In this document: positions 43,561 through 54,432 of the stretch, piece after piece
How the letters are laid out: each line of letters starts with the position of its first letter
Numbering within the stretch: the first letter of the stretch is position 1
NCBI RefSeq assembly: GCF_905171765.1
Contig: NC_053390.1
Coordinates: 503,541,336 to 503,605,335, forward strand
Direction of reading: 5' to 3'
Source: Bufo bufo
Lineage: Eukaryota > Chordata > Amphibia > Anura > Bufonidae
Length of the DNA stretch: 64,000 nucleotides
Notes under the pieces: generated by a model
What the model saw: only the letters and a program-made list of their open reading frames with translations
What the model was told of the DNA's origin: nothing
Databases searched by the model: none
Made by a program: the position numbers and the translations under genes

Positions 43561-45695
43561 CACAGTATGGGTATATGTAAAAATACACCCCAAAACACAT
43601 TGCCCTACTTCTCCTGAGTACGGCGATACCACATGTGTGACACTTTTCTGCAGCCTAGGTGCGCAAAGGGGCCCAAATTCCAATGAGAATCTTTATGATT
43701 TCCCACAGCATTTTTTACGCATTTGGATTCCAAACTACTTCTCACGCTTTAGGTCCCCTAAAATGCCAGGGCAGTTTAAATACCCCACAAGTGACCCCAT
43801 TTTGGAAAGAAGACACCCCAAGGTATTCCGTGAGGGGCATGGCGAGTTCCTAGAATATATTTTTTTTGGCACAAGTTAGCGGAAAATGATTTATATTTTA
43901 TTTTTTATTTTTTTTTTCTCTTACAAAGTCTCATATTCCACTAACTTGTGACAAAAAATAAAATTTTACATGAACTCGCCATGCCCCTCACGAAATACCT
44001 TGGGGTGTCTTCTTTCCAAAATGGGGTCACATGTGGGGTATTTATACTGCCCTGGCATTTTAGGGGCCCTAAAGTGTGAGAAGAAGTCTGGAATATAAAT
44101 GTCTAAAAAATTGTACGCATTTGGATTCCGTGAGGGGTATGGTGAGTTCATGTGAGATTTTATTTTTTGTCACAAGTTAGTGGAATATGAGAGTTTGTAA
44201 GAAAAAACGAAAAAACAAAAAAAAATCTATTTCCACTAACTTGTGCCAAAAAAATGTCTGAATGGAGCCTTACAGGGGGGTGATCAATGACAGGGGGGTG
44301 ATCAGGGAGTCTATATGGGGTGATCACCCCCCTGTCATTGATCACCCCCCTGTAAGGCTCCATTCAGACGTCCGTATGTGTTTTGCGGATCCGATCCATT
44401 TATCCATGGATACGTAAAACACATACGGACGTCTGAATGGAGCCTTACAGGGGGGTGATCAATGACAGGGGGTTGATCAATGGCAGGGGGGTGATCAGGG
44501 AGTCTATATGGGGTGATCAGAGGTTAATAAGGGGTTAATAAGTGACAGGGGGGTGTAGTGTAGTGTGGTGCTTGGTGCTACTTATTACAGAGCTGCCTGT
44601 GTCCTCTGGTGGTCGATCCAAGCAAAAGGGACCACCAGAGGACCAGGTAGCAGGTATATTAGACGCTGTTATCAAAACACATACACCCCAAAACACATTG
44701 CCCTACTTCTCCTGAGTACGGCGATACCACATGTGTGACACTTTTCTGCAGCCTAGGTGCGCAAAGGGGCCCAAATTCCAATGAGAATCTTTACGATTTC
44801 CCACAGCATTTTTTACGCATTTGGATTCCAAACTACTTCTCACGCTTTAGGTCCCCTAAAATGCCAGGGCAGTTTAAATACCCCACAAGTGACCCCATTT
44901 TGGAAAGAAGACACCCCAAGGTATTCCGTGAGGGGCATGGCGAGTTCCTAGAATATTTTTTTTTTGGCACAAGTTAGCGGAAAATGATTTATATTTTATT
45001 TTTTATTTTTTTTTTCTCTTACAAAGTCTCATATTCCACTAACTTGTGACAAAAAATAAAATTTTATATGAACTCGCCATGCCCCTCACGAAATACCTTG
45101 GGGTGTCTTCTTTCCAAAATGGGGTCACATGTGGGGTATTTATACTGCCCTGGCATTTTAGGGGCCCTAAAGTGTGAGAAGAAGTCTGGAATATAAATGT
45201 CTAAAAAATTGTACGCATTTGGATTCCGTGAGGGGTATGGTGAGTTCATGTGAGATTTTATTTTTTGTCACAAGTTAGTGGAATATGAGAGTTTGTAAGA
45301 AAAAACGAAAAAACAAAAAAAAATCTATTTCCACTAACTTGTGCCAAAAAAATGTCTGAATGGAGCCTTACAGGGGGGTGATCAATGACAGGGGGGTGAT
45401 CAGGGAGTCTATATGGGGTGATCACCCCCCTGTCATTGATCACCCCCCTGTAAGGCTCCATTCAGACGTCCGTATGTGTTTTGCGGATCCGATCCATTTA
45501 TCCATGGATACGTAAAACACATACGGACGTCTGAATGGAGCCTTACAGGGGGGTGATCAATGACAGGGGGTTGATCAATGGCAGGGGGGTGATCAGGGAG
45601 TCTATATGGGGTGATCAGAGGTTAATAAGGGGTTAATAAGTGACAGGGGGGTGTAGTGTAGTGTGGTGCTTGGTGCTACTTATTACAGAGCTGCC
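43561..45695. repeat. 1098-bp near-identical direct duplication
   Basis: Sequence from about 43595 (acaccccaaaacacattgcc) to 44680 recurs at about 44693-45780 with an offset of 1098 bp and hardly any change. Each copy contains a 'cacaagttag' hairpin, GGGGGGTGATCAATGACAG repeats like the left 191-bp array in reverse, and part of the right arm. The join near 44680 runs from the arm (gctgttatcaaaacac) back into array sequence. Confidence 0.9.
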
Positions 45696-46012
45696 TGTGT
45701 CCTCTGGTGGTCGATCCAAGCAAAAGGGACCACCAGAGGACCAGGTAGCAGGTATATTAGACGCTGTTATCAAAACAGCATCTAATATACCTGTTAGGGG
45801 TTAAAAAAATCGCATCTACAGCCTGCCAGCGAACGATCGCTGCTGGCAGGCTGTAGATCCACTCGCTTACCTGCAGTTCCTGTGAAAGCGCGCTCCTGTG
45901 TGCGTGCGTTCACAGGAAATCTCGCGTCTCGCGAGATGACGCGTATATGCGTGACTCTGCCTGAGTGAGCCGCCTCCGGAACGCGATCCTGCGTTAGGTG
46001 GTCCGGAGGCGG
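45696..46012. repeat. Right arm: mirrored chain of hairpins
   Basis: Reverse complement of the left-arm series: TCCTCTGGTGGTC/GACCACCAGAGGA, CAGGTATATTAGACGCTGTT/AACAGCATCTAATATACCTG, CAGCCTGCCAGCG/GCTGGCAGGCTG, TTCCTGTGAA/TTCACAGGAA, then CGCCTCCGGA/TCCGGAGGCG next to TTAA (46013-46016). It has diverged slightly from the left arm. Confidence 0.9.
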
Positions 46013-46016
46013 TTAA

Positions 46017-47278
46017 AGGGACAAAACCAATCAGTACTTAAAAATACCCTTAAAATACAATTATGTTTGAGGGGTTTCTGCTATGAGGGTACCTCAGAGT
46101 CTCTTCAATTGCAACATGGCCCTTGAAAATAATTCCAGCAAAATCTGCCCTCCAAAAGACTTATGGCTCCTTCGGATCTGTGCCCTGCTGTGTGCTCATA
46201 CAAAGGTTTATGACCACATATTGGTAGATGCTGCATTAAGGAACAAATGGGTAACAACTTTTGGGGTGCTTTTTCTCCTCAACCCTTGTGAAAAGGAAAA
46301 CTTTGAGGCTAACATTTATTTGAAAATTATGTGATCTTTCATTTTCACAACCAAGTGTTTCTAAATTTTATGAAATGTGTGTTGGATCCAAGTGCTCACT
46401 ATTCCCCTTGAAAAAATCATTGAGGGGTGTATCTTCCAAAATGGGATTACTTTTTTGGGGGTGTTCCACTGTAGGGGTACCTCAGGGTCTCTTCAAATGT
46501 GACATGCTGCCCAAAACACAATTTCAGCAACAGCTGCCCTCCAAAAATCATATGGAGCTCCTTCTCTTCTCAGCTCTGTGCTGTGCCTATACAGCAGTTT
46601 ACCACCACATGTGGGGTGTTTATGTAAACTGCAGAATCAGGACAATAAATATTGAGGTTTGTTTTGCTGTTATTTATTCCTGTGTTACAGGAAAAAAAAT
46701 TGACTAAAAACTCAAAATCTGTAAAAAAAAATAATAATTTTAGATTCAACTTCATTTTGCTTTAATTCCTATGGAACACCTAAAGGGTTAACAGAGTTTC
46801 TAAAATCAGTTTCAAGTAATTTACGGGTGGTTTCTATTATGTAAGCCTCTCAAGTGACTTCATAACTGAACTGGTCTTTCAAAAAGTCTGTATTGTAATT
46901 TTCTTGAATATTTAAAACGTGCTTCTAAAATATTAAGCCTGCCAACATCTGAAAAAATAAAATTACATATACAAAATGAAGCCAACATAAAGAAGACATA
47001 TGGTGAATATTAAGTCATAACTATTATGAGGTATCACTATCTGTATTAAAAGCAGAGAAATTCTAATTTAGAAAATAGCAGTTTTTTTTATAACCAAAGG
47101 TAAAACATATTGACCAAAATTTAACACTATCATAAAGTACGATGGGTCAAAAGAAAAATAATCACAGAATGGCTTGGACAAGTAAAAGTATTCCAAAGTT
47201 ATTACCACATAAAGTAACATGTCAGATTTGCAAAATTAGGCTGGGTCCTGAAAAATTACTGGGTCCAGAAGGGGTTAA
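46017..47278 (+). mobile_element. TTAA-ended repeat, family A copy 3
   Basis: Diverged copy of the family A sequence, including 'gaggggtgtatcttccaaaa', 'aactgcagaatcaggacaat', 'cctatggaacacctaaaggg', 'attatgtaagcctctcaagt' and the terminus GGGTCCAGAAGGGG|TTAA. An internal block is present in two diverged copies (from about 46060 and 46430). The frames at 46083 and 46375 are not genes. Confidence 0.72.
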
Positions 47279-48073
47279 AAGACTCAGTGATTAATCTGGA
47301 ACGGAACTCCTCATCATAGTTAACCACACCCACTTTCACACCTAGTAACTTTTCAAAACTGGAGAGAGTGGTGTAAAAATGCAAAAGGTTGCATGTGAGT
47401 TTTTGCATATGACCTCAAAAAGTTGTAAAGCCCTTTTCTCATTCAAAAGTTTTCTTATTTTCAATATAATGCAATAGAGAAACAGTGAAAAAAGATGAAG
47501 AGGAAAATTGTAATTGCTGCTTCAATACAAACATGAGAGGAAATGAAGCTATGAACTAGCATATCATCAATATACTACATGTAGTTTGATGAGCACTTAT
47601 TATTTAGAGAAAATACTAACATATCAGAAACAGTCATTCCTGGGAAGAGATGTTAACTAACATAGTAGAGAGTAAGAAAGAGAAAAGAAAAAAGAAAGAA
47701 ACATAGAGGGTGAAAGGATGGAGAAGAAAGCAGTGATGGAAAGGGGGCTGGAAAAAAAGGAGAATGGAAGGGAAGGAGATAAGGGGGAGGTCCAAGGGGT
47801 TGCTCCCTTCAAGTCTGGATTGTACGGTAGCGGGTAGAGGAGCAAAATGTGTCCCAAGCAGCCCAAGCTGTCATGAATTTACAGCATTCTACAAGGATTT
47901 GTGCAATGAGCTCCTCCATCCACTGAATTGAAGCTATTTCCTCAACCCACTCCTCCAGACTGGGGGAAGTGGGCGGCGTATTGAGCTCTAGTGTGGGGGT
48001 ATAACTGATTTAGCCTCCTGCCATAAGTTGCGAATCAGAGAATTTTTATAGGTAGTGTGGCAAGGTGTACAGG
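47279..48073. other. Unassigned sequence with purine-rich tract
   Basis: A purine-rich stretch (gaaagagaaaagaaaaaaga and similar) spans about 47668-47790. The rest shows no recognisable gene. It continues beyond the solo LTR, suggesting one older unit interrupted by it. Confidence 0.4.
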
Positions 48074-48078
48074 GTAGG

Positions 48079-48695
48079 AGGGTGTGTATATCTCACCCAG
48101 CTACCTCGGCTGTGTGAGAACTAAAATCCAGAAGTGTGCAGTGGTCTCCGCAAAGGATAGTTTGCTGAGACTGTTTTGTTTATGTTGTATTCTGGGCTGG
48201 ATTTTAATTGGACTGGCAGTTAGGCTTGGTAGTGGGAGCTGCCGGTCCACACCCTTCCAACATGGGTATTCCCTCATACCTGAGGTGAGCGCAGGTGAAG
48301 CCTACCCAAATCTGTCTGGCATAAATCCACCCTCAGTGTGTCAGTCTGGGGAAGTGTGTGTGAACCTGGAGCAGAGGCTCTGTTGGTGGTCTCAGTCTGG
48401 AGGACTGAGGGGCTACAATGCTATGCAACGCCTGATCGCTTTCTGGTGTGGAACAGTGTTTGTTTTGAGCGGACCGACTGAGGCTTGGAGCCTGAGACCC
48501 TCAGCATAAATCTGAGATTATAGGTGAATCAAGGAAATCATAATTCTGTTTAAGTAGAGCCCAGCCTAACAGGAGTTTATTTTGTATAGCTGTTTATGTT
48601 TACACGGATGTGCCGCAATAAAACACAACCTTAAATTCTGGTATCCGTGAAGATATCTGTGAGAGTGACCCCCTGAAAGAAGGCGATCCCTGACA
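48079..48695 (+). mobile_element. Probable solo LTR
   Basis: A 617-bp block is flanked by GTAGG on both sides (48074-48078 and 48696-48700), and the outer sequence reads on smoothly if the block is removed. It contains a polyadenylation signal AATAAA at 48617 and ends in CCCTGACA, as LTRs do. The left end AGGGTGTGTATATCTC does not start with TG, so the left boundary or the class is uncertain. A 141-codon frame (48084-48509) has no recognisable domain. Confidence 0.5.
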
Positions 48696-48700
48696 GTAGG

Positions 48701-49470
48701 AATAGACATGGTAAATATGAACAGAAAAACTTTCTCAGGTTGTTCAGGAATCTTGGCCCCTGTAACCTCACCAATAATTTCAAGTACAATGTTCCAAAAT
48801 TTTTAAAGTAAAGGGCAGCTCCACAAAATATGTGAAATGGTGCCTTCAGCCATACCATAACACCAACATAATGTATATACTGAGGGGAACCAGTGATGAA
48901 GAAGAGTAGGTACTCTATAGAAACGGGAAAATATTTCATAGCAGGTTTCCTGTGCTTTAGCTGCTACAGAGACTTTGTGAGATAGAAAAAAGCATTGTGT
49001 TTTAGAGAATTGTTTGCCTAACTATGTTTCCCATGCTTGACAGAATGGTGGGAGAGATATGTCCCATTTCTCTAATAAAAGTTTACGAATGAGAGAAATG
49101 GCATATGAAGATGGAGAGGGGGACAGGCAGAAATGCTCAAATGATAAGAGGGCATGAGAGGTCAGTGTTCTTCCAAATTGGAGTATAAATGTTGGATTTG
49201 ATTATATTGGAAATGAGTGCGAGTCGAGGGGATTAGTGATGAAAGAGGTTTAAGGGAAGATACTAATATGTGGTGGAAACGGAGCAGTCTCGGACCCACA
49301 GTTCCCAGAAGCACTGAAGAGGAAAGGCCAGAAGGGAATGCGGGATTGTCCGTAATAGGGAGTAAATGTCTCCTTTTGTCTACCAAGGACTCAGATTTCC
49401 GTGTAGAATGTATAATAAATAGTGTTGATCGGATTCGCAAATACTGTATTCTAATCAATGTCGGCAAATT
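48701..49470. other. Unassigned sequence
   Basis: No gene was recognised. Near 49428 the words 'agtgttgatcggattcgcaa' resemble the start of a MITE-like repeat that the next Tc1-like element may have entered. Confidence 0.35.
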
Positions 49471-51021
49471 CTACACACCCCTGTCAAAATGTCAGGTTTC
49501 TTTACCTTTAATGTGACCTATAAACTGTACCACTCAATTGAAAAACAAACTGAAATCTTTTAGGTGGAGGGAAAAAAAACAACTAAAATAATGTGGTTGC
49601 ATAAGTGTGTACACCCTCTTATAACTGGGGATGTAGCTGTGTTCAGAATTAAGCAATCAAATTCAAAATCCTGTTAAATAGAAGTCAGCATAAACCTGCC
49701 ATCATTTAAAGTGCCTCTGATTAACCCCAAATAAAGTTCAGCTGCTCTAGTTGGTCTTTACTGAAATTTTCTTAGTCACATCCCACAGCAAAAGTCATGG
49801 TCCACAGAGAGCTTCCAAAGCATCAGAGGGGTCTCATTGTTAAAAGGTATCCGTCAGGAGAAGGGTACAAAAGAATTTCCAAGGCATTAGATATACCATG
49901 GAACACAGGGAAGACAGTCATCATCAAGTGGAGAAAATATGGCACAACAGTGACATTACCAAGAACTGGACGTCCCTCCAAAATTTATGAAAAGACGAGA
50001 AGAAAACTGGTCTGGGAGTCTACCAAGAGGCCTACAGAAACATTAAAGGAGCTGCAGGAATATCTGGCAAGTACTGGCTGTGTCACCTGTGTGGTACATG
50101 TGACAACAATCTCCCGTATTCTTCATATGTCTGGGCTATGGGGTAGAGTGGCAAGACGAAAGCCTTTTTTTTACGAAGAAAAACATCCAAGCCAGGCTAC
50201 ATTTTGCAAAAACACATCTGAAGTCTCCCAAAAGCATGTGGGAAAAGGTGTTATGGTCTGATGAAACCAAGGTTGAACTTTTTGACCATAATTCCAAAAG
50301 ATGTTTGGTGCAAAAACAACACTGCACATCACCAAAAGAACACCATACCCACAGTGAAGCATGAGGATGGCAGCATCATGCTTTGGGGCCGTTTTTCTTC
50401 AGCTGGAACTGGGGCCTTAGTTAAGCTAGAGGGAATTATGAACAGTTCCAAATACCAGTCAATATTGGCACAAAACCTTCAGGCTTCTGCTAGAAAGCTG
50501 AACATGAAGAGGAACTTCATCTTTCAACATGACAACGACCCAAAGCATACATCCAAATCAACAAAAGAATGGCTTCACCAGAAGAAGATTAAAGTTTTGG
50601 AATGGCCCAGCCAGAGCTCAGACCTGAATCCGATTGAAAATCTGTGGGGTGATCTGAAGAGGGCTGTGCACAGGAGATGCCCTCGCAATCTGTTTTTGCA
50701 AAGAAGAGTGGGCAAATCTTGTCAAGTCAAAATGTGCCATGCTGATAGACTCATACCCCAAAAGACTGAGTGCTGTAATAAAATCAAAAGGTGCTTCAAC
50801 AAAGTATTAGTTTAAGGGTGTGCACACTTATGCAACCATATTATTTTATTATTATATTTTTTCTTCCCTCTACCTAAAAGGTTTCAGTTTGTTTTTCAAT
50901 TGAGTTGTACAGTTTATAGGTCACATTAAAGGTGGAAAAATTATTTATCTTTGTCTAATTTTTTTTACATCACAGATACCTGACATTTTAACAGGGGTGT
51001 GTAGACTTTTTATATCCACTG
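49471..51021 (+). mobile_element. Tc1-like element D, left tip degraded
   Basis: The right end reads AGACTTTTTATATCCACTG followed by TA (51022-51023). The left repeat is recognisable from CTACACACCCCTGTCAAAAT at 49471, but the outermost 20 or so bases do not match and about 40 bp inside the repeat are missing compared with the right side. Shared words include GTGACCTATAAACTGTAC and TTGAAAAACAAACTGAAA. Confidence 0.88.
49797..50815 (+). pseudogene. Decayed Tc1-like transposase of element D
   Basis: Starts MVHRELPKHQRGLIVKRYPS at 49797 with helix-turn-helix sequence and the hinge PRTGRPSKI. The first catalytic motif (WSDETKVELF, about 50237-50268) is in one frame, the second ([12 protein letters not shown]) and third ([15 protein letters not shown]) are in another. 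At least three frameshifts are needed, near 50230, 50310 and 50700. The C-terminus would have read through LVKSKCA-like sequence to a stop near 50813. It cannot make a working enzyme. Confidence 0.9.
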
Positions 51022-51058
51022 TATAATACAGATAATTGGTGGGAGATAGTGTAGGTAA

Positions 51059-51256
51059 GGGTACTTTCACACTAGCGGCAGGACGGATCTAACAGGCTGT
51101 TCACCCTATTTTGCCGGACCGCCGCTCCGTCCCTATTGACTATAAAGGGGACGGGGGCGGAGCTCCAGCGCAGCACAGCAATGAAATAGCGGCAGGACGG
51201 ATCCAACAGGGTGAACAGCCTGTCGGATCTGTCCTGCCGCTAGTGTGAAAGTACCC
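51059..51256. mobile_element. Highly palindromic MITE, GGGTACTTTCACACTAGCGG ends
   Basis: The left end GGGTACTTTCACACTAGCGG and the right end CCGCTAGTGTGAAAGTACCC are perfect inverted repeats. A second inner pair (ggacggatctaacaggctgt / acagcctgtcggatctgtcc) continues the stem. It is related to the elements at 20481 and 21094. Left and right flanks read TAA and TTA. Confidence 0.85.
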
Positions 51257-51299
51257 TTAGTTAGTGAATAGTGTAGCTGATAGGTTCCAGTGTAGGGTG

Positions 51300-51845
51300 T
51301 TAGGGAGGGATTACTATGCTTTGATAGGGTTTGTGTTTAGTGTGCTATTTTAGGAATTACTTTGCTAGTGTTTAGTGTGACTGTCTTTCGTCCTAAAAAA
51401 AAAAAATCAGTTTCGGTCCGTTTTTCTGTCACTGTCTTAGGGTTTAGTGTGTTAGTTTAGGAATTACTGTGCTACGGAGGGATTAGAGTCACTGTCTTTC
51501 GTCTTTAAAAAAACAACAACTCAGTTTCTGTCCATTTTTCCATCACTGTCTTAGGGTTTAGTGTGTTAGTTTAGGAATTAGTGTGCTAGGGAGGGATTAG
51601 TGTTACTGTCTTTCGTCTTTGAAAAAAAAAAAAAAAGTTAGTTTTTTGTCCTTTTTTCCGTCACTGCTTTAGGGTTTAGTGTGTTAGTTTAGGAATTATT
51701 GTGCTACGGAGGGATTAGTGTTACCATCTTTCGTATAAAAAAAACACAAAAAACTCAGTTTCTATCCATTTTTCCGTCACTGTCTTAGGGTTTAGTGTGT
51801 TAGTTTCGGAATTACTGTGCTAGGGGGAGATTTGTGTTGGCCCCC
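51300..51845. repeat. Tandem repeat, unit about 115 bp, four to five copies
   Basis: The phrase CTTAGGGTTTAGTGTGTTAG recurs at about 51436, 51550, 51669 and 51784. Each unit includes an A-run followed by 'actcagtttctgtccatttt'. It stands upstream of a hAT remnant and may be its 5' untranslated region. Confidence 0.88.
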
Positions 51846-51869
51846 TTCTAGCAGGCAACCAAGCTGGTC

Positions 51870-52321
51870 AGCGGGGAGCATGTCGGCCTCAATGACATGC
51901 TCCCCATAGTGTTCCTGCTAGACAGGACACTAGAACGCCTGTTCGATGCTGGGAAGAATGCCTTGGTGGAGCAAGACAAAGCAGGCAACACTGCTCCACC
52001 AAGCCCAAGCCCAGGACAAGGAGGAAGAATTTTTTGAGGAGGTTGTGGACATCCAGGAGTCTGGGCCTGGTCAGGAGGGAGAGCCGGTGCCTGGGGGAAC
52101 CATAGTCCAGGGGTGGGGCGACTCCCAGAGGCAGCAGCAGGAGGACCAAGACATCATTGTCCCGGGCAGCCAAGAAGAGTCACAGCGGCTGTCCTCTTCC
52201 CTATGACTACCCACATGCTGCGCTGCCTCCAGAGGGACCCCCGGATTAGGCAAATAAAGGAGAGGGATGATTTTTGGTTGGCCACCCTTTTAGACCCTGG
52301 CTGCAAGGGAAAACACGTTGC
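51870..52321 (+). pseudogene. hAT transposase remnant, central part
   Basis: Three frames together show the central region of a ZBED-like hAT transposase: LPIVFLLDRTLERLFDAGKN (from about 51902), an acidic linker (DKEEEFFEEVVDIQESG, GSQEESQRLSS) and THMLRCLQRDPRIRQIKERD with FWLATLLDPGCK (to about 52307). The last part aligns with YMLQCLRNDSRVAHI and YWVATLLDPRYK of the hAT protein at 2472-5117. At least two frameshifts are present, and a 3.0-kb insertion follows at 52322. The residual 3' part beyond 55339 is not recognisable. Confidence 0.8.
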
Positions 52322-52874
52322 CAGGGGCGGACTGAGAACCCTCAGGGCCCCCGGGCAAAATAAATCAAGGGCCCCCTTACAGGCCCCACCCTTGTCCCGC
52401 CTCCATTCCCCGCCTCCAGCCACATCCTACACAATCTTTAATAAGATTTCAAAGTTAAAGCGACACAAAAGGCACCCAGACCACTTCAGCTCATTGAAGT
52501 GGTCTGGGTACAGTGTCCCTTTTTCAAATCGAGCTGCAATGTTCTAGAGAAACTGCATTGTTTACGTTCCAGCAATAAGTCAGCCTCTAGTCGCTGGCAG
52601 CCACCTGAGGGCTTCCTGGAGTAAAACAGACCTTTGGTCTGGTATCTGACGCTGGACGTCCTCACACTCTGCATGATGACCTCCAGGGTCAGATTTTTCC
52701 CCATAGGAAAGCATTGATTCAATGCTTTCGTATGGGGTGATCTAATCTCAGCGTCCATTAGTGAGCCTCTGTTAGAAGCAGTGTGGGCATAGCTACTGTG
52801 AAGGGGGCACATATCTGGGCATAACTACTGTGAAGGGGGCACATATCTGGGCATAACTACTGTGAAAGGGGGGG

Positions 52875-52969
52875 AGGCCCTTCACAGTAGTTATTAATCC
52901 CTTTCAGCAGTCTCCCCTTCAGTGAATGGGGGACTGCTGAAAGGGGTTAATAACTACTGTGAAGGGCCT
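52875..52969. repeat. Near-perfect hairpin, about 43-bp stem
   Basis: AGGCCCTTCACAGTAGTTAT at the left pairs with ATAACTACTGTGAAGGGCCT at the right. The stem continues through 'cagcagtctcccc' with a loop around 'ttcagtgaat'. Partial copies of the same words precede it (52790-52866). Confidence 0.93.
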
Positions 52970-53288
52970 AGCCGTCTGGGCAACCCCACAGATCATCCCC
53001 CCACCCACCTTGTACTTGTTCCACTGATCCGCTACTTGCGGGCTACATGGGCATGAGTTCAGTCACTTCGGTGCGCAATCCCATGCTGAGGCGCGTGAAC
53101 CCGCGAGACCCGTGACCTACAGCGGCAGGTCTTGCGGGATCACGCGCTGCAGGACGGGATTGGCCACCGAAGTGACTCAACTCATTCCCGCGCAGCCCAC
53201 AAGTAGCGGAACAATTACAAGAGGGGTGGGGAATAGCCAAATAAAAAAATATTTTGAACCAAAAGGTGTTATGGGGGATCTGTGGATG

Positions 53289-54338
53289 GCACTGTTGTGG
53301 GGGGCTCTGTGGATGACACACTGTTATGGGGGCTCTGTGGATAAAACACTGTTATGGGGGCTCTGTGGATGACACATTGTTATGGGGGCTCTGTGGATGA
53401 CACACTGTTATGGGGGCTCTGTGGATGACACACTGTTGTGGGGGGGCTCTGTGGATGACACACTGTTGTGGGGGGGGGGCTCTGTGGATGACACACTGTT
53501 GTGGGGGGGCTCTGTGGATGACACACTGTTGTGGGGGGGGGCTCTGTGGATGACACACTGTTGTGGGGGGGCTCTGTGGATGACACACTGTTGTGGGGGG
53601 GGCTCTGTGGATGACACACTGTTGTGGGGGGGGCTCTGTGGATGACACAATGTTGTGGGGGGCTCTGTGGATGACACACTGTTGTGGGGGGGGGGGCTCT
53701 GTGGATGACACACTGTTGTGGGGGGGCTCTGTGGATGACACACTGTTGTGGGGGGGGGGGGGGGGCTCTGTGGATGACACACTGTTGTGGGGGGGGGGCT
53801 CTGTGGATGACACACTGTTGTGGGGGGGGGGGGCTCTGTGGATGACACACTGTTGGGGGGGGCTCTGTGGATGACACACTGTTGTGGGGGGGGCTCTGTG
53901 GATGACACACTGTTGTGGGGGGGGCTCTGTGGATGACACACTGTTGTGGGGGGGCTCTGTGGATGACACACTGTTGTGGGGGGGGGGCTCTGTGGATGAC
54001 ACACTGTTGTGGGGGGGGGGTCTGTGGATGACACACTGTTGGGGGGGGCTCTGTGGATGACACAATGTTGTGGGGGGGCTCTGTGGATGACACACTGTTG
54101 TGGGGGGGGGCTCTGTGGATGACACACTGTTGTGGGGGGGGGGCTCTGTGGATGACACAATGTTGTGGGGGGCTCTGTGGATGACACACTGTTGTGGGGG
54201 GGGCTCTGTGGATGACACACTGTTGTGGGGGGGCTCTGTGGATGACACACTGTTGTGGGGGGGGCTCTGTGGATGACACACTGTTGTGGGGGGGGCTCTG
54301 TGGATGACACACTGTTGGGGGGGGGCTCTGTGTCTGGA
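53289..54338. repeat. G-rich minisatellite, unit about 30 bp, roughly thirty copies
   Basis: The core CTCTGTGGATGACACACTGT is followed by TGTGG and a G-run of variable length (about 5 to 14). The first units have 'tatggggg' instead. The minus strand stays open over 300 or more codons in all three frames, giving Pro/His/Ser/Gln-rich repeats; these are by-products. The G-runs are suited to G-quadruplex formation on the plus strand. Confidence 0.96.
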
Positions 54339-54432
54339 GGGACTCGCTCCTGGCAAACACAGCTCTGCTGCAGTGGAGCAGACTGATGTAATTACACTGT
54401 ATAGTTATTGCAGGGATTTAGATAATGGTCTA

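Larger units (their letters stand above)
28735..46012. mobile_element. 17.3-kb TTAA-bounded, palindrome-rich composite repeat
   Basis: The left edge TTAA|CCACCCCAGGACCGCCGTAC and the right edge GGTGGTCCGGAGGCGG|TTAA face each other, and both arms carry the same series of hairpins in mirror order. The interior consists of tandem and inverted repeats and contains no recognisable transposase, so it would be non-autonomous. A second matched pair of ends (27103 and 34522) overlaps this interval, so nesting, recombination between copies or a misassembly must have shaped it. Small ORFs inside are palindrome or tandem by-products. Element status is inferred; the inverted and tandem structure is directly visible. 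Confidence 0.6.

Noticed and set aside
31090..45461. Dozens of 60-130-codon frames on both strands (for example MNSLCPSRNTLGC and MTKNKNFHELTMP)
   Set aside because: Produced by palindromic repeat units; the same peptides occur on both strands and in several phases.
28735..46012. CRISPR-like array
   Set aside because: Units are hundreds of bases long, palindromic and without unique spacers; the context is a eukaryotic transposon landscape.
48084..48509. A 141-codon plus-strand frame
   Set aside because: It falls within the probable solo LTR and has no recognisable domain.
53352..54360. Three overlapping minus-strand frames of 300-334 codons rich in Pro, His, Ser and Gln
   Set aside because: All three phases of the G-rich minisatellite are open, which is expected by chance of unit sequence, not coding.
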